NCBI RefSeq assembly: GCF_900116365.1 | Contig: NZ_FPAG01000005.1 | Coordinates: 272,478 to 336,477, forward strand | Source of the DNA: Zhouia amylolytica | GTDB taxonomy: Bacteria > Bacteroidota > Bacteroidia > Flavobacteriales > Flavobacteriaceae | Direction: 5' to 3' | Length of the DNA: 64,000 nt | Shown: positions 33,093-42,259 of the stretch, one piece after another | Layout: the number at the start of each line of letters is the position of its first letter | Position numbering within the stretch: the first letter of the stretch is position 1 | The notes under the pieces: generated by a model | Seen by the model: the letters and a program-made list of their open reading frames with translations, nothing else | Databases searched by the model: none | What the model was told of the DNA's origin: nothing | Position numbers and translations under genes: made by a program

Positions 33093-35636
33093 TTAACCTT
33101 TAATTTTTTTATCGTCTGTTTTAACCTGTTCCTTACCAATTGATAACATATTGGTGAATAATTTGTATGCACCAGGAACACCTGCCGGCAGCTCTCTAAA
33201 GAAGCTAAGTCCCGTATAAATATAATAACCTTTTCCGTAAGGAGCGACTAACAAACTTCCTTTTTTAGCAGATTCACCTTTGTCGTTCATGGATAAAATT
33301 GGAGAAAATTCTGCTCCCCATTGATTAGGGAAATACAATCCTCTTTCCTGTACCCATCCATTGAAGTCATTTTGGGTAATTTTATTAGGGAAATTTATTA
33401 AAGAATGGTTTTTTGCTATAATGTTTACCTCTGAATTTTCGTCAGTTACCCTGTCTCGCGAAAGTTTTAGTTCGTAAGGAGCTAGGTTTTTAACAGGAAA
33501 GTCACCGCCCCTCCAGGTGGTATTGTATTGAACAATAACAGTACCTCCTTGCTTAACATACTCCAATAAAAATGACTGTTTGAATTTTAATTCATCCACG
33601 ATATTATAGGCTCTGATTCCAACCACTACAGCATCAAATCGTTTTAAATTTTCAGCATTTATGTCTTCTGGTGCAATAGTCATTACATTATAACCAATTT
33701 GCTGTAAGCTTTCAGGCACAGCATCACCTGCACCAACAATGTATCCAATATTTTCCCCGGCTTTTTCAATGTTTATACGAACTACCTTCGCCTCCGATGG
33801 CATGAGGACGGTTTGCGTAGGGATATGATCATAAGCAATCTCGGTTAAAGCTCCTGAATAAGCATCTCCATTAATCCGCACGAGAGGTTTAATGGTTGCG
33901 ACATTTTCATTTGAAGGCGGAGTAACATTAAAGGTTACTGCTTTTTCTTCACCTTTATTCTTGATATTGAAATTAATAACTGCCGGATGTACTTCCCATC
34001 CTTCCGGCAGGTCTAGAGAAATTATACCTGTAATATTATCCTTAACTGCTCTCACCTTTAAGGAAATGTCTTTCGGTTGTGCATCTGAAAAGATATTGAC
34101 TTTGTTTTCAAATGCTGCGGCTACAGGGGGTAAAATTTCAAATGGTTGATAAACTTCTCCCTTGGCCGGATCAGAATATTTATAAATAACATCTTTTACA
34201 ATTGGGAGGGTAATAGAATTATCAAATACTAAATTAAAGGTTACGGATAGGGCTCTTGGTGTTTCAGGCTTCCCTATTAAGTTTTGGTCTTTTACCATAT
34301 ACATGCCTAACTCAGCTTTTTTTGTAAGCCAATAAGGAGCTGTATACGATAAGGTATCAGGTAAGACAACTTCCAATTCGATGTCTTGTTTCTCATTGTT
34401 GTTGAGCGGGGTGTTAAGCCCTTGTTGAGAATTGTTCAGATTGGTGCTGATACTTTTTAAAATTATAGCGGAATCACTTCTGTTTATGGCTTCGATTGAA
34501 AGGGTGATTTGATCTCCCGGGTTGGCAGAAACATCATTTGCAACCGCTTCCAGGTATAGTCCTGCACAAGCGGTAATGATTTGTTTGATCTCTTTTAATT
34601 TGAGAGCTCTCCAGTAGTCATCTTCAATTTTATTGATATGTCCATAGGCATTTAAAAGATGGGGTAGATGAGAGGATGGATCTTTAAAATTAAAGTTCTC
34701 CTCAATCTTACCTAATATTTTCCCAATAGCTTCACCATTTTTAACCCTGCTCCAAGTGGTATTAATACCCTCAAATAAATTGGTTTTGTCTTTAGGCATA
34801 TCGCCTTTGAGGAATTCCAGGTATTCAGTTTGACTTCCTCTTGAACCCATACTGCCAAAACCTTGAGAGCGGTGTTGACTTCTACTTAAGGCGGCTATTT
34901 CATTATTGGAAACTCCGCGTAGTGGGTAATAATTACCAATTTCAAATTCTAATAAATTGGTTTTATCTGCCTTTTCAAAGTTCTCCTGACTTCCATAAAA
35001 CCACCATGAGGTGTTAAAAAACAAACGCTTGGGTTGCCAGGGAGCGGTATAGTTAAGTTGATCTGAAAATTTATCCGGGTTCGCTGCTAAGTCATAAGCT
35101 TCAAAACTTAACATTGCTGAGGAGGTATGATGGCCATGGGTGGTACCGGGTGATCGATGATCAAATCGGTTGATAATAATATCGGGTCTGAAATTACGTA
35201 TCGTCCACACCACATCTGATAAAACCGCCTCTTTATTCCAAATGGCCAGTGTTTCATCCGGATGTTTTGAGTAGCCAAAATCATTCGCACGCGAAAAAAA
35301 CTGTTCACCACCATCAATTCTTCTTGCGGCCAATAACTCTTCAGACCGAAGTACGCCAAGGAGTTCTCTTAACTCAGGGCCAATGAGATTTTGCCCACCA
35401 TCTCCACGAGTTAAGGAAAGGTAAGCGGTACGAGCTTTTAAATCGTTTGATAAATAAGATATCAGTCGTGTGTTTTCGTCATCAGGATGAGCTGCAATAT
35501 ACAGGGCGGAACCTAAAAAGTTAAGTTTTTGAATGGCTTCAAAAATTTCTGTGGCGTTATATTTTTTTGGTTGTTGAGCAATTAAATTGGATGCAAATAA
35601 TAGACCAGCAAAAAGAAAAAGTATAGTTTTTCGCAT
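33093..35636 (-). CDS. large secreted PIG-L family deacetylase
   Basis: About 847 residues. A signal peptide (MRKTILFLFAGLLFASNLIA) is followed by a PIG-L/LmbE zinc hydrolase domain with AAHPDDENTRLISYLS (His, Asp, Asp) and TTHGHHTSS, then a long middle region of beta-sandwich repeats and a C-terminal domain resembling a class I glutamine amidotransferase (GYIVGAGDAVPESLQQIGY, GGTVIVQYNTTWRGGDFPV). The start is set at 35636 because the predicted promoter lies at 35661-35668. It would remove an N-acetyl group from a sugar-like compound in the periplasm. First gene of the operon. Confidence 0.88.
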   Translation of the reverse strand: MRKTILFLFAGLLFASNLIAQQPKKYNATEIFEAIQKLNFLGSALYIAAHPDDENTRLISYLSNDLKARTAYLSLTRGDGGQNLIGPELRELLGVLRSEELLAARRIDGGEQFFSRANDFGYSKHPDETLAIWNKEAVLSDVVWTIRNFRPDIIINRFDHRSPGTTHGHHTSSAMLSFEAYDLAANPDKFSDQLNYTAPWQPKRLFFNTSWWFYGSQENFEKADKTNLLEFEIGNYYPLRGVSNNEIAALSRSQHRSQGFGSMGSRGSQTEYLEFLKGDMPKDKTNLFEGINTTWSRVKNGEAIGKILGKIEENFNFKDPSSHLPHLLNAYGHINKIEDDYWRALKLKEIKQIITACAGLYLEAVANDVSANPGDQITLSIEAINRSDSAIILKSISTNLNNSQQGLNTPLNNNEKQDIELEVVLPDTLSYTAPYWLTKKAELGMYMVKDQNLIGKPETPRALSVTFNLVFDNSITLPIVKDVIYKYSDPAKGEVYQPFEILPPVAAAFENKVNIFSDAQPKDISLKVRAVKDNITGIISLDLPEGWEVHPAVINFNIKNKGEEKAVTFNVTPPSNENVATIKPLVRINGDAYSGALTEIAYDHIPTQTVLMPSEAKVVRINIEKAGENIGYIVGAGDAVPESLQQIGYNVMTIAPEDINAENLKRFDAVVVGIRAYNIVDELKFKQSFLLEYVKQGGTVIVQYNTTWRGGDFPVKNLAPYELKLSRDRVTDENSEVNIIAKNHSLINFPNKITQNDFNGWVQERGLYFPNQWGAEFSPILSMNDKGESAKKGSLLVAPYGKGYYIYTGLSFFRELPAGVPGAYKLFTNMLSIGKEQVKTDDKKIKG

Positions 35637-35660
35637 AAAAGTTGGTTTGTGTAACTCTTC

Positions 35661-35668
35661 CAAATATA
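35661..35668 (-). promoter_or_regulatory. candidate -7 box of the PIG-L operon
   Basis: TATATTTG on the minus strand, an exact TAnnTTTG match, about 25 bases before the ATG at 35636. It overlaps the longer ORF start at 35663 and so argues for the later start. Confidence 0.55.
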
Positions 35669-35710
35669 GGAATTATGATACCTAAACCTATTGTTTTAGA
35701 AATTCTTTAA

Positions 35711-36247
35711 CTAAATGCTGTCAATAGCATCATCCTGGCTGTCTTTTTCAATTTTCGTAACGCCAATTTGAAGAAAAAGGTTGTTGGGATAGGTAATAAG
35801 TTCCCCTTCATCAGTACGCAAGTGCATATGGAATGCTTTGATGTCTTCTATAATTCCCTCTGTTGGAAAATCTTTATTAAGTATTTTAATACGATCTCCT
35901 ATTTTATACGGAAATGAAAAAAACAGAATGACCCCCGCAGTTATATTACTAAGAATCGACCATTGTGCAAAAAGAGCAACACCGATTACCGCAAAAACGG
36001 AAGATAGAATAAGACCAAGGTCATTAAAGTTAACCCCCCATATCAAACTCAAGATGGCCGCGAGCATTATAGACAGGGAAACATTGATGTATTTAATTAT
36101 CAGAGTAGTTCGTGCGGTGTTAAAGTCACTAAGCTCACCAACCTTTTTCGCTGCTTTATGAAATATAAAACGCACAATCACTAAAATTACGATGGTAATC
36201 AGTGTTTGTAAAATTTCTTCACGATAGGTGGTTAAGAATACGTCCAT
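35711..36247 (-). CDS. small mechanosensitive ion channel (MscS family)
   Basis: A 178-residue membrane protein with three hydrophobic segments, the last two forming the pore region (LGLILSSVFAVIGVALFAQW and ITAGVILFFSFPYKIGDRIK). The PYKIGDRIKI to TYPNNLF beta domain is the MscS middle domain. It lacks the C-terminal alpha/beta domain of E. coli MscS (286 residues), so it is a short type. It follows maf by five bases and is the last gene of that operon. Confidence 0.85.
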   Translation of the reverse strand: MDVFLTTYREEILQTLITIVILVIVRFIFHKAAKKVGELSDFNTARTTLIIKYINVSLSIMLAAILSLIWGVNFNDLGLILSSVFAVIGVALFAQWSILSNITAGVILFFSFPYKIGDRIKILNKDFPTEGIIEDIKAFHMHLRTDEGELITYPNNLFLQIGVTKIEKDSQDDAIDSI

Positions 36248-36252
36248 ATGAG

Positions 36253-36840
36253 TTATTCGACGATGGTTTTTAAAGTTTTATACAACAAATGTACAGGTAA
36301 ACCTACGACATTAAAATAAGAACCCTCGATTTTTTTTATTCCTACGAGACCGATCCACTCTTGTATTCCATAAGCTCCTGCTTTATCAAAAGGCTGATAG
36401 TTTTTTATATAATAGTATATTTCTTCGTCAGTAAGTGCATTAAAATAAACCTTCGTTATGGCGTTAACCGTTTTTTGCAATTGTTGCGTTGTAAAACAGA
36501 TAGAGGTTATCACCTCGTGAACTTCACCCGATAGTGAACGGAGCATTTCGAAGGCTTCTTTTTCAGTCCCGGGCTTTCCTAAAGCCTTACCTTGATGCCA
36601 GACGATAGTATCTGAGGTGATTAATATATCCCGTTCTTTAAGAGTGTCTTTTAAAGGCAGGGCTTTAAGTTGCGCTAAAAAATCAGGAATATCGCTATAA
36701 CGAAGCCTCTCCGGGCAAATCTCTTCGACAGGTTTTAATCGAATTTCAAAATCAAGTCCTAAATCTTTAAAAAATTTATGACGCCTTGGTGAGCCGGAAG
36801 CTAGAATCAGGTGATGGTTTTTTAAGAGGTCGTTTAGCAT
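36253..36840 (-). CDS. maf: Maf family nucleotide pyrophosphatase
   Basis: A 195-residue Maf-like protein that removes pyrophosphate from nucleotide triphosphates such as dTTP, UTP or modified ones. The N-terminal LILASGSPRRHKFF is the family signature; SDTIVW and GKPGTEKEAFEML follow, and KAGAYGIQEW completes the site. Substrate specificity cannot be told. It lies 14 bases after the KdsC-like gene. Confidence 0.93.
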   Translation of the reverse strand: MLNDLLKNHHLILASGSPRRHKFFKDLGLDFEIRLKPVEEICPERLRYSDIPDFLAQLKALPLKDTLKERDILITSDTIVWHQGKALGKPGTEKEAFEMLRSLSGEVHEVITSICFTTQQLQKTVNAITKVYFNALTDEEIYYYIKNYQPFDKAGAYGIQEWIGLVGIKKIEGSYFNVVGLPVHLLYKTLKTIVE

Positions 36841-36854
36841 AAAAAATTTATTAA

Positions 36855-37391
36855 TTAATCATATTGAGCATCTTTTTCATCCTCACCATTCCATTTGCCC
36901 TGAACTTTTAAAACTTGTTCAATAATATCTCTTACACAGCCTTTACCTCCTTTTTTGTGAGAGATGTATTTTGAAATTTCTTTAATTTCAGAAGCTGCAT
37001 CATTAGGACAACAAGGAAGCCCAACCAATTTCATCACCTCCAAATCAGGAATATCATCTCCCATATACATGACATTTTCAGCTTTGATTCCATAAATGTC
37101 CATGTATTCATCCATTTGTTCAGTTTTATGGTGAGTTCCCAGATAAATGTCTGTTACTCCAAGACCTTGCAGACGTTTACGAACTCCTTCGTTGCTACCT
37201 CCTGAAATGATACAAACATTATAACCTTTTTGAACAGCTGTTTTCAATGCATACCCATCACGGGTAGTCATTTTTCGTAACATTTGTCCATCGGTCATAA
37301 TTAATACGGTGCCATCTGTTAAAACACCGTCTACATCAAAAATAAAAGTAGTAATATGCTCCAGATACTCTTTATAACTTTTCTCTTCCAT
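36855..37391 (-). CDS. kdsC: KdsC-like HAD phosphatase
   Basis: A 178-residue HAD hydrolase. Nucleophile and acid/base are Asp19 and Asp21 in FDVDGVLTDGT; CIISGGSNEGV is motif II and MGDDIPDLEVM motif IV. This length without a cap domain is typical of 3-deoxy-D-manno-octulosonate 8-phosphate phosphatase, which makes Kdo for lipopolysaccharide. The substrate is assigned by similarity of motifs only. The first 20 bases overlap the DUF2520 gene. Confidence 0.85.
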   Translation of the reverse strand: MEEKSYKEYLEHITTFIFDVDGVLTDGTVLIMTDGQMLRKMTTRDGYALKTAVQKGYNVCIISGGSNEGVRKRLQGLGVTDIYLGTHHKTEQMDEYMDIYGIKAENVMYMGDDIPDLEVMKLVGLPCCPNDAASEIKEISKYISHKKGGKGCVRDIIEQVLKVQGKWNGEDEKDAQYD

Positions 37392-38139
37392 ACAATGCTA
37401 TTATAGAACGAGTCATTAACTCGTATATTTCTTTTTGAGATTTATTTGATAATTGTTGAAGTTGCGAATTTATGGTTTTTTGATCAGATCTTCTTGCAGG
37501 ACCAGTTTGCGCTTCTTTTGGATTCATTGTCTGAATCTTTTTTGCCGTTTCTTCAATAAGCGGATGTAAAATTTCAAATGGGATATTATTTTCTTTACAA
37601 ATCTCACTTCCAATATGATACAGGTGATTGGTGAAATTATTGACAAATACGGCAGACAGGTGAATTGCCTTTCGTTGTGCAGAGTTGATATGAAACACTT
37701 TGGGTGATATAGCACGTCCAAGTTTTTCTAAAACCTTCAAATCTTCTTCATTTTCAGCTTCTATACACAATGGAATTTGTTGAAAGTCTACTTCCTTTTC
37801 TTTTGAAAAACTCTGAAGAGGGTAAAAAACTCCTGCTTTGTTTGTTCTTTCAATAACCTCTATGGGCATGCTGCCTGAAGTGTGTACAACCAGACGGTCT
37901 GTAAAGGGTAATTGCTTAGAAACCTCGGCAATAGCATCATCTGAAACAGCTATAATGTAAATATCGGCTGTAGTCAAACTTTGTAAATCGTGGATACATC
38001 GGTTGTTCATTTCATCTGAAACCGACCCTAATTCACTCCGGCTGTAAACCTGAACAACCTCGATGTCTTCCGTATTGCGAAATGCTTTATACAGGTGCGT
38101 GGCTAAATTGCCAGCCCCAATGAGTGCAACTGTTGTCAT
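37372..38139 (-). CDS. Rossmann-like and DUF2520 domain protein
   Basis: A 255-residue protein with an N-terminal NAD(P)-binding Rossmann fold (VALIGAGNLATHLYKAF) and a C-terminal helical DUF2520 domain (HLSAVFVNNFTNHLYHIG, TGPARRSDQKTI). The family resembles NADP-dependent oxidoreductases such as pyrroline-5-carboxylate reductase, but no reaction is known. First gene of the operon DUF2520 - kdsC-like - maf - MscS. Confidence 0.9.
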   Translation of the reverse strand: MTTVALIGAGNLATHLYKAFRNTEDIEVVQVYSRSELGSVSDEMNNRCIHDLQSLTTADIYIIAVSDDAIAEVSKQLPFTDRLVVHTSGSMPIEVIERTNKAGVFYPLQSFSKEKEVDFQQIPLCIEAENEEDLKVLEKLGRAISPKVFHINSAQRKAIHLSAVFVNNFTNHLYHIGSEICKENNIPFEILHPLIEETAKKIQTMNPKEAQTGPARRSDQKTINSQLQQLSNKSQKEIYELMTRSIIALYGREKL

Positions 38140-38241
38140 GCTGCTAAATTAAGCATACTAATTTATTTTATGTATAGGTATAAATAATAAAGAATCTGAA
38201 AGGAACTTCACGCATGAGTTTAAGAAAATTAATTATTAATA

Positions 38242-38297
38242 CGAGCGCGGTCGAAACGTATTCATACGATATTAAAAATAATTCTCGACTGCGCTCG
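38242..38297. repeat. REP-like inverted repeat
   Basis: CGAGCGCGGTCGA (38242-38254) and TCGACTGCGCTCG (38285-38297) are inverted copies differing at one base, separated by 30 AT-rich bases. A related element lies at 58768-58821. They sit between genes and resemble short dispersed repeats of Flavobacteriaceae. Confidence 0.7.
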
Positions 38298-38337
38298 CAC
38301 TAACAGCTTCCATAGCGATAGGGAGCCAATTTAAATT

Positions 38338-38727
38338 TTACGCACAAGATACAGTAATAGAGTGTGTGTGGGCATCATCGCTAGAAGATGTAACTGTTAT
38401 AGAATCATTACCTTTTAACGAACTAAAGTTTGATGCCGTGATGATTACCGTGTGATTATGATCGGCACTACCTTCAATGTTATAGGTTTTTTCTGTACCA
38501 GCTTCAACATCTTCTTTAGACACGGTTAAAGTATGTCCATGATTTCCACCGATGGACGAATTGGTGCCATTTTGAAGACAATTGGCTGTTGGGTCAGGCG
38601 TAGGATCAGGATTTGGGGAAGGGCTTCCACTATCATCAGAGCCGGATGAACAGCTCAGATAGGCATAGGCCGGTAATGCAATAAACATTGCCGCCAATGA
38701 TTTTTGAATAAAAGACTTCCTGTCCAT
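38338..38727 (-). CDS. exported small protein with repeated His-x-His motifs
   Basis: A 129-residue protein. The N-terminus (MDRKSFIQKSLAAMFIALPA, then YAYLSC) looks like a lipoprotein or Tat-like signal with the lipid cysteine near residue 26, followed by a Ser/Pro/Asp linker. The rest holds three H-x-H motifs in beta-strand context: HGHTLTV, HNHTVIITA and HTHSITV. This suggests metal (copper or zinc) binding at the cell surface. I do not recognise a named family. It is divergent from the ResB-CcsA gene. Confidence 0.75.
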   Translation of the reverse strand: MDRKSFIQKSLAAMFIALPAYAYLSCSSGSDDSGSPSPNPDPTPDPTANCLQNGTNSSIGGNHGHTLTVSKEDVEAGTEKTYNIEGSADHNHTVIITASNFSSLKGNDSITVTSSSDDAHTHSITVSCA

Positions 38728-38899
38728 TTTTAAAGTTTATAAATGTTGATTATAGGTTCTAAAGAAAAGGAAGTAGTTACAGCTTTAGTATTAAAGATAC
38801 AAAAAACCTTACAGAACTTTACATTTTAATCTTTTGTCACTTAGGAAGAAATGATTCTTTAAGTATTGTTAATATCTATGAGAATCCATATATATACCC

Positions 38900-38907
38900 T
38901 ATTTTTG
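38900..38907 (+). promoter_or_regulatory. candidate -7 box of the ccsBA gene
   Basis: TATTTTTG, an exact TAnnTTTG match, about 39 bases before the ATG. The -33 region lacks a clear TTTG at the right distance. Confidence 0.45.
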
Positions 38908-38945
38908 CACACTGAAATTCGAATCAGAAACTTATTTTTACTTCA

Positions 38946-41900
38946 ATGGTAGACCTTCTTAAAAAAACACTCTTCTCTACACGATTAATGGCTGTTTTAT
39001 TTTTTGTTTTTGCCGTAGCCATGGCATTCGGAACATTTATCGAGAGTTGGTATAGTACAGATACTGCCCGCATCTGGATTTATAATGCTTGGTGGTTTGA
39101 AGTCATTATGGTACTTTTTGTAATAAATTTTATCGGAAATATTAAGAAGTACAAACTTCTTAAATGGGAACAATGGCCGGTTTTATTACTTCATTTGTCT
39201 TTTATATTAATCATTTCAGGAGCATTTGTTACCCGCTATATTAGTTTTGAGGGGATGATGCCGGTAAGAGAAGGTCAGTCGGTTGATTATATTTTAACGC
39301 ACAAAACCTATTTGTCAGCCATGGTAGATGGTGAAATGAATGGAGAAATGCGAAGAAAAATGCTGCAAGAAGAGGTGTTACTAACTCCAGAAGCGGAAAA
39401 ATCAAGTTTACCTTGGAGATCGGATTTCAACGGGCAGCCTTTTAAAATATCTTATGCAGGTTTTATTAAAGGAGCTGAAGAAGGTTTGATCGAAGATGAA
39501 AATGGCGATACTTATTTAAAGATTGTTGAAGCAGGTGGAGGTGAGCGTCATGATCACTATTTGAAAGAGGGAGAGATTTCAAGTATACATAATGTTCTTT
39601 TTGCATTCAACAAACCTACAGATGGTGCTATTAACATAAATATTACTGATACCTTAAGTACTATTAAATCGCCTTTTGAAGGAGAGTATATGCGTATGGC
39701 AGATCAGGCCCAGGGAAAACTGGTAAAAGATAGCTTACAAACACTTCAAATGAGATCGCTCTATTCTACTGCAGGTATGCAGTTCGTTTTTCCAGAACCT
39801 CCGGTTAAAGGGCATTATGGCGTTGTAGAGGCCAAAGAGAAGCATGAAAATATGCAAGATGCAGTCATTGTAGATGTAACCGTTGGTAATGAAACCAAAC
39901 AAGTGAAATTGTTAGGAGGGAGAGGGTTTATTAATGATCCTAAAACGATACAATTGGGTGGACTCGATTTTCATTTGTCATATGGCTCAATACGTCATCA
40001 ATTACCGTTCAGTATTAAATTAAACGATTTTATTGCTCAAAAATACCCAGGTACCGAAAAAGGATATGCATCATTTGAAAGTAAGGTAACGGTTCAGGAT
40101 GAACGTCCATTCGATTACCATATATATATGAACCATGTATTGGATCACAAAGGTTATAGATTTTTCCAGGCAAATTTTGATCCTGATGAAAAAGGTTCGG
40201 TTTTCTCTGTGAATCATGACTATTGGGGAACCTGGATAACCTATATTGGCTATTTCTTGTTATATGCAGGATTAATGGGAATCATGTTTTTCGGTAAAAC
40301 CCGCTTCAGAGAACTCGGAAAAAAACTGGAGAAGGTCAAAAGCAAAAAAGCAGCACTAACGGGAATGTTAGCATTTATGTTCATGCTTAATGGGTTTGCT
40401 CAGGAATCTCATCAACATACAGAAGAACATGTGCATACGACCGCCGAAGACCAGCATGCACATAATTTAACACCATCAAGTACACAGGTAGACTCGGTGC
40501 TGAATTCAAGTATTGTATCCAAAGAACATGCTGATAAGTTTGGTCGTTTGGTGATTCAGGATGATGGAGGCCGGATGAAGCCTATCAATACTTTTGCTGC
40601 TGAGATGTTCAGAAAGTTGCACAAGAGTAATACTTTTAAAGGTATGGATCAGGATCAAGTGATGCTATCCATGATGAAGAACCCGTCGCTGTGGTATCAT
40701 GTAGATTTTATTTACGTAACCAAAAAGAATGATAGTATACGTCAGATCATTGGGGTGCCTTCTGAACAGGAATTTGTGAGAGCCACAGATTTTTTTGATC
40801 AGAAAGGGACTTATAAGTTAGCTCCTTATTTACAGGAGGCCTATGCTACAAATACACCAAACCAGTTTCAAAAAGCTTTTAAAGAATTTGATTTGAAACT
40901 TGGGTTATTAAACAGGGCCTTAAGTGGGGAGATTTTAAAAATATTCCCATTGACTGATAATGAAAATAATAAATGGATCTCGAGAACTGAATTCAATACA
41001 GGTCAATTCAAGGTACAGGATTCCCTTTATGCTAATTTCATTAATAACTCGATACCATATTACTTGATGATGTTACGTCAGGCTCAAACAACTGGCGATT
41101 ATGCTGAAGCAGATAAAATGCTCGAGGCTTTTAAGCAAAATCAAAAAAATTACGGAGGAGAGGTTTTACCATCTGAAAATAAAATCAAAGCGGAAATTCT
41201 CTATAACAAGATCAACATCTTTCAGAAATTGATGATGTACTATTTATTAGTAGGATTGTTGATGTTTGTTTTGATTATCACACAGATTTTTAAAGATGCC
41301 AAATGGACTCAAAAGTTCATTACCGGAGGAAAGTATGTGTTGTTTGCCCTGTTTGTATTGCAAACAGCAGGCCTGGCTTTTAGATGGTATATAAGTGGTC
41401 ATGCTCCCTGGAGTGATGCCTATGAAAGTGTTATTTATGTAGGATGGGCAACCATGGGTATGGGACTGTTATTTGCACGAAAAAGTGATATGACAGTTGC
41501 TGCCACTGCTTTTGTTACCGCAATAATTCTGTGGGGGGCTCACATGAATTGGCTTGATCCTTCTATTGCAAATCTTCAACCTGTACTGAATAGTTATTGG
41601 TTAATGATTCATGTTGCTGTTATAGTAGGTAGTTATGGTCCTTTTACTTTAGGAATGATATTAGGGTTGGTTGCTTTGTTACTTATAATTTTTACCAGTA
41701 AAAAGAACAAGAAAAAGATGCAGTTGGCCTTACAAGAAATAACAATTATCAATGAACTTGCGCTTACGGTAGGTTTAGTGATGCTCACCATCGGAAACTT
41801 CCTGGGTGGTCAGTGGGCTAACGAAAGCTGGGGTAGATACTGGGGATGGGATCCTAAAGAAACCTGGGCACTTATAAGTATTATGGTCTATGCATTCGTG

Positions 41901-42164
41901 ATTCATATGCGATTAGTACCTGGATTAAGAGGACGTTGGGCCTTTAATTTTGCAAGTGTTTTAGCTTATGCAAGTATCATGATGACATACTTTGGAGTGA
42001 ACTTCTATTTATCAGGACTCCATAGTTATGCAAGTGGAGATAAAGTGATTACACCTAACTTTGTTTACTATAGTGTGGCTGTGGTAGCTGTGATAGGTGC
42101 TATTAGCTACTGGAAAGGTAAGAAGTACTATAAAAATGGGAATGGCGTTAAGGTGAAGAAATAA
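38946..42164 (+). CDS. ccsBA: fused cytochrome c maturation protein (ResB-CcsA)
   Basis: A 1072-residue System II cytochrome c synthase that exports haem and attaches it to apocytochromes in the periplasm. The N-terminal half is ResB/CcsB-like (helices near residues 10-30, 55-70, 80-100 and 435); the C-terminal third is CcsA-like, with the haem-binding tryptophan motif WGRYWGWDPKETWALI near residues 960-975. Between them, at about 486-506, is a short His-rich stretch (ESHQHTEEHVHTTAEDQHAH). The fusion is normal for this phylum. The cytochrome c at 55710-56084 is a possible client. Confidence 0.93.
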   Translation: MVDLLKKTLFSTRLMAVLFFVFAVAMAFGTFIESWYSTDTARIWIYNAWWFEVIMVLFVINFIGNIKKYKLLKWEQWPVLLLHLSFILIISGAFVTRYISFEGMMPVREGQSVDYILTHKTYLSAMVDGEMNGEMRRKMLQEEVLLTPEAEKSSLPWRSDFNGQPFKISYAGFIKGAEEGLIEDENGDTYLKIVEAGGGERHDHYLKEGEISSIHNVLFAFNKPTDGAININITDTLSTIKSPFEGEYMRMADQAQGKLVKDSLQTLQMRSLYSTAGMQFVFPEPPVKGHYGVVEAKEKHENMQDAVIVDVTVGNETKQVKLLGGRGFINDPKTIQLGGLDFHLSYGSIRHQLPFSIKLNDFIAQKYPGTEKGYASFESKVTVQDERPFDYHIYMNHVLDHKGYRFFQANFDPDEKGSVFSVNHDYWGTWITYIGYFLLYAGLMGIMFFGKTRFRELGKKLEKVKSKKAALTGMLAFMFMLNGFAQESHQHTEEHVHTTAEDQHAHNLTPSSTQVDSVLNSSIVSKEHADKFGRLVIQDDGGRMKPINTFAAEMFRKLHKSNTFKGMDQDQVMLSMMKNPSLWYHVDFIYVTKKNDSIRQIIGVPSEQEFVRATDFFDQKGTYKLAPYLQEAYATNTPNQFQKAFKEFDLKLGLLNRALSGEILKIFPLTDNENNKWISRTEFNTGQFKVQDSLYANFINNSIPYYLMMLRQAQTTGDYAEADKMLEAFKQNQKNYGGEVLPSENKIKAEILYNKINIFQKLMMYYLLVGLLMFVLIITQIFKDAKWTQKFITGGKYVLFALFVLQTAGLAFRWYISGHAPWSDAYESVIYVGWATMGMGLLFARKSDMTVAATAFVTAIILWGAHMNWLDPSIANLQPVLNSYWLMIHVAVIVGSYGPFTLGMILGLVALLLIIFTSKKNKKKMQLALQEITIINELALTVGLVMLTIGNFLGGQWANESWGRYWGWDPKETWALISIMVYAFVIHMRLVPGLRGRWAFNFASVLAYASIMMTYFGVNFYLSGLHSYASGDKVITPNFVYYSVAVVAVIGAISYWKGKKYYKNGNGVKVKK

Positions 42165-42182
42165 ATAGATTATAAAGATATA

Positions 42183-42210
42183 AAAGCCGCTTTTTAGCGG
42201 CTTTTTTTAT
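42183..42210 (+). terminator. Rho-independent terminator of ccsBA
   Basis: AAAGCCGC with GCGGCTTT around a short T/A loop, followed by a run of T. Confidence 0.88.
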
Positions 42211-42259
42211 GGTAGATGTAATAAGGAAATACCTGTTGCTAAAGGTGTTTTATCTTTAT

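Noticed and set aside
33093..35636. PIG-L gene as a bacillithiol deacetylase
   Set aside because: It is secreted and over 800 residues long; the true BshB1 is at 63047-63769.
35838..36161. 107-residue ORF on the plus strand inside the MscS gene
   Set aside because: Shadow of the mechanosensitive channel; no start context or family resemblance.
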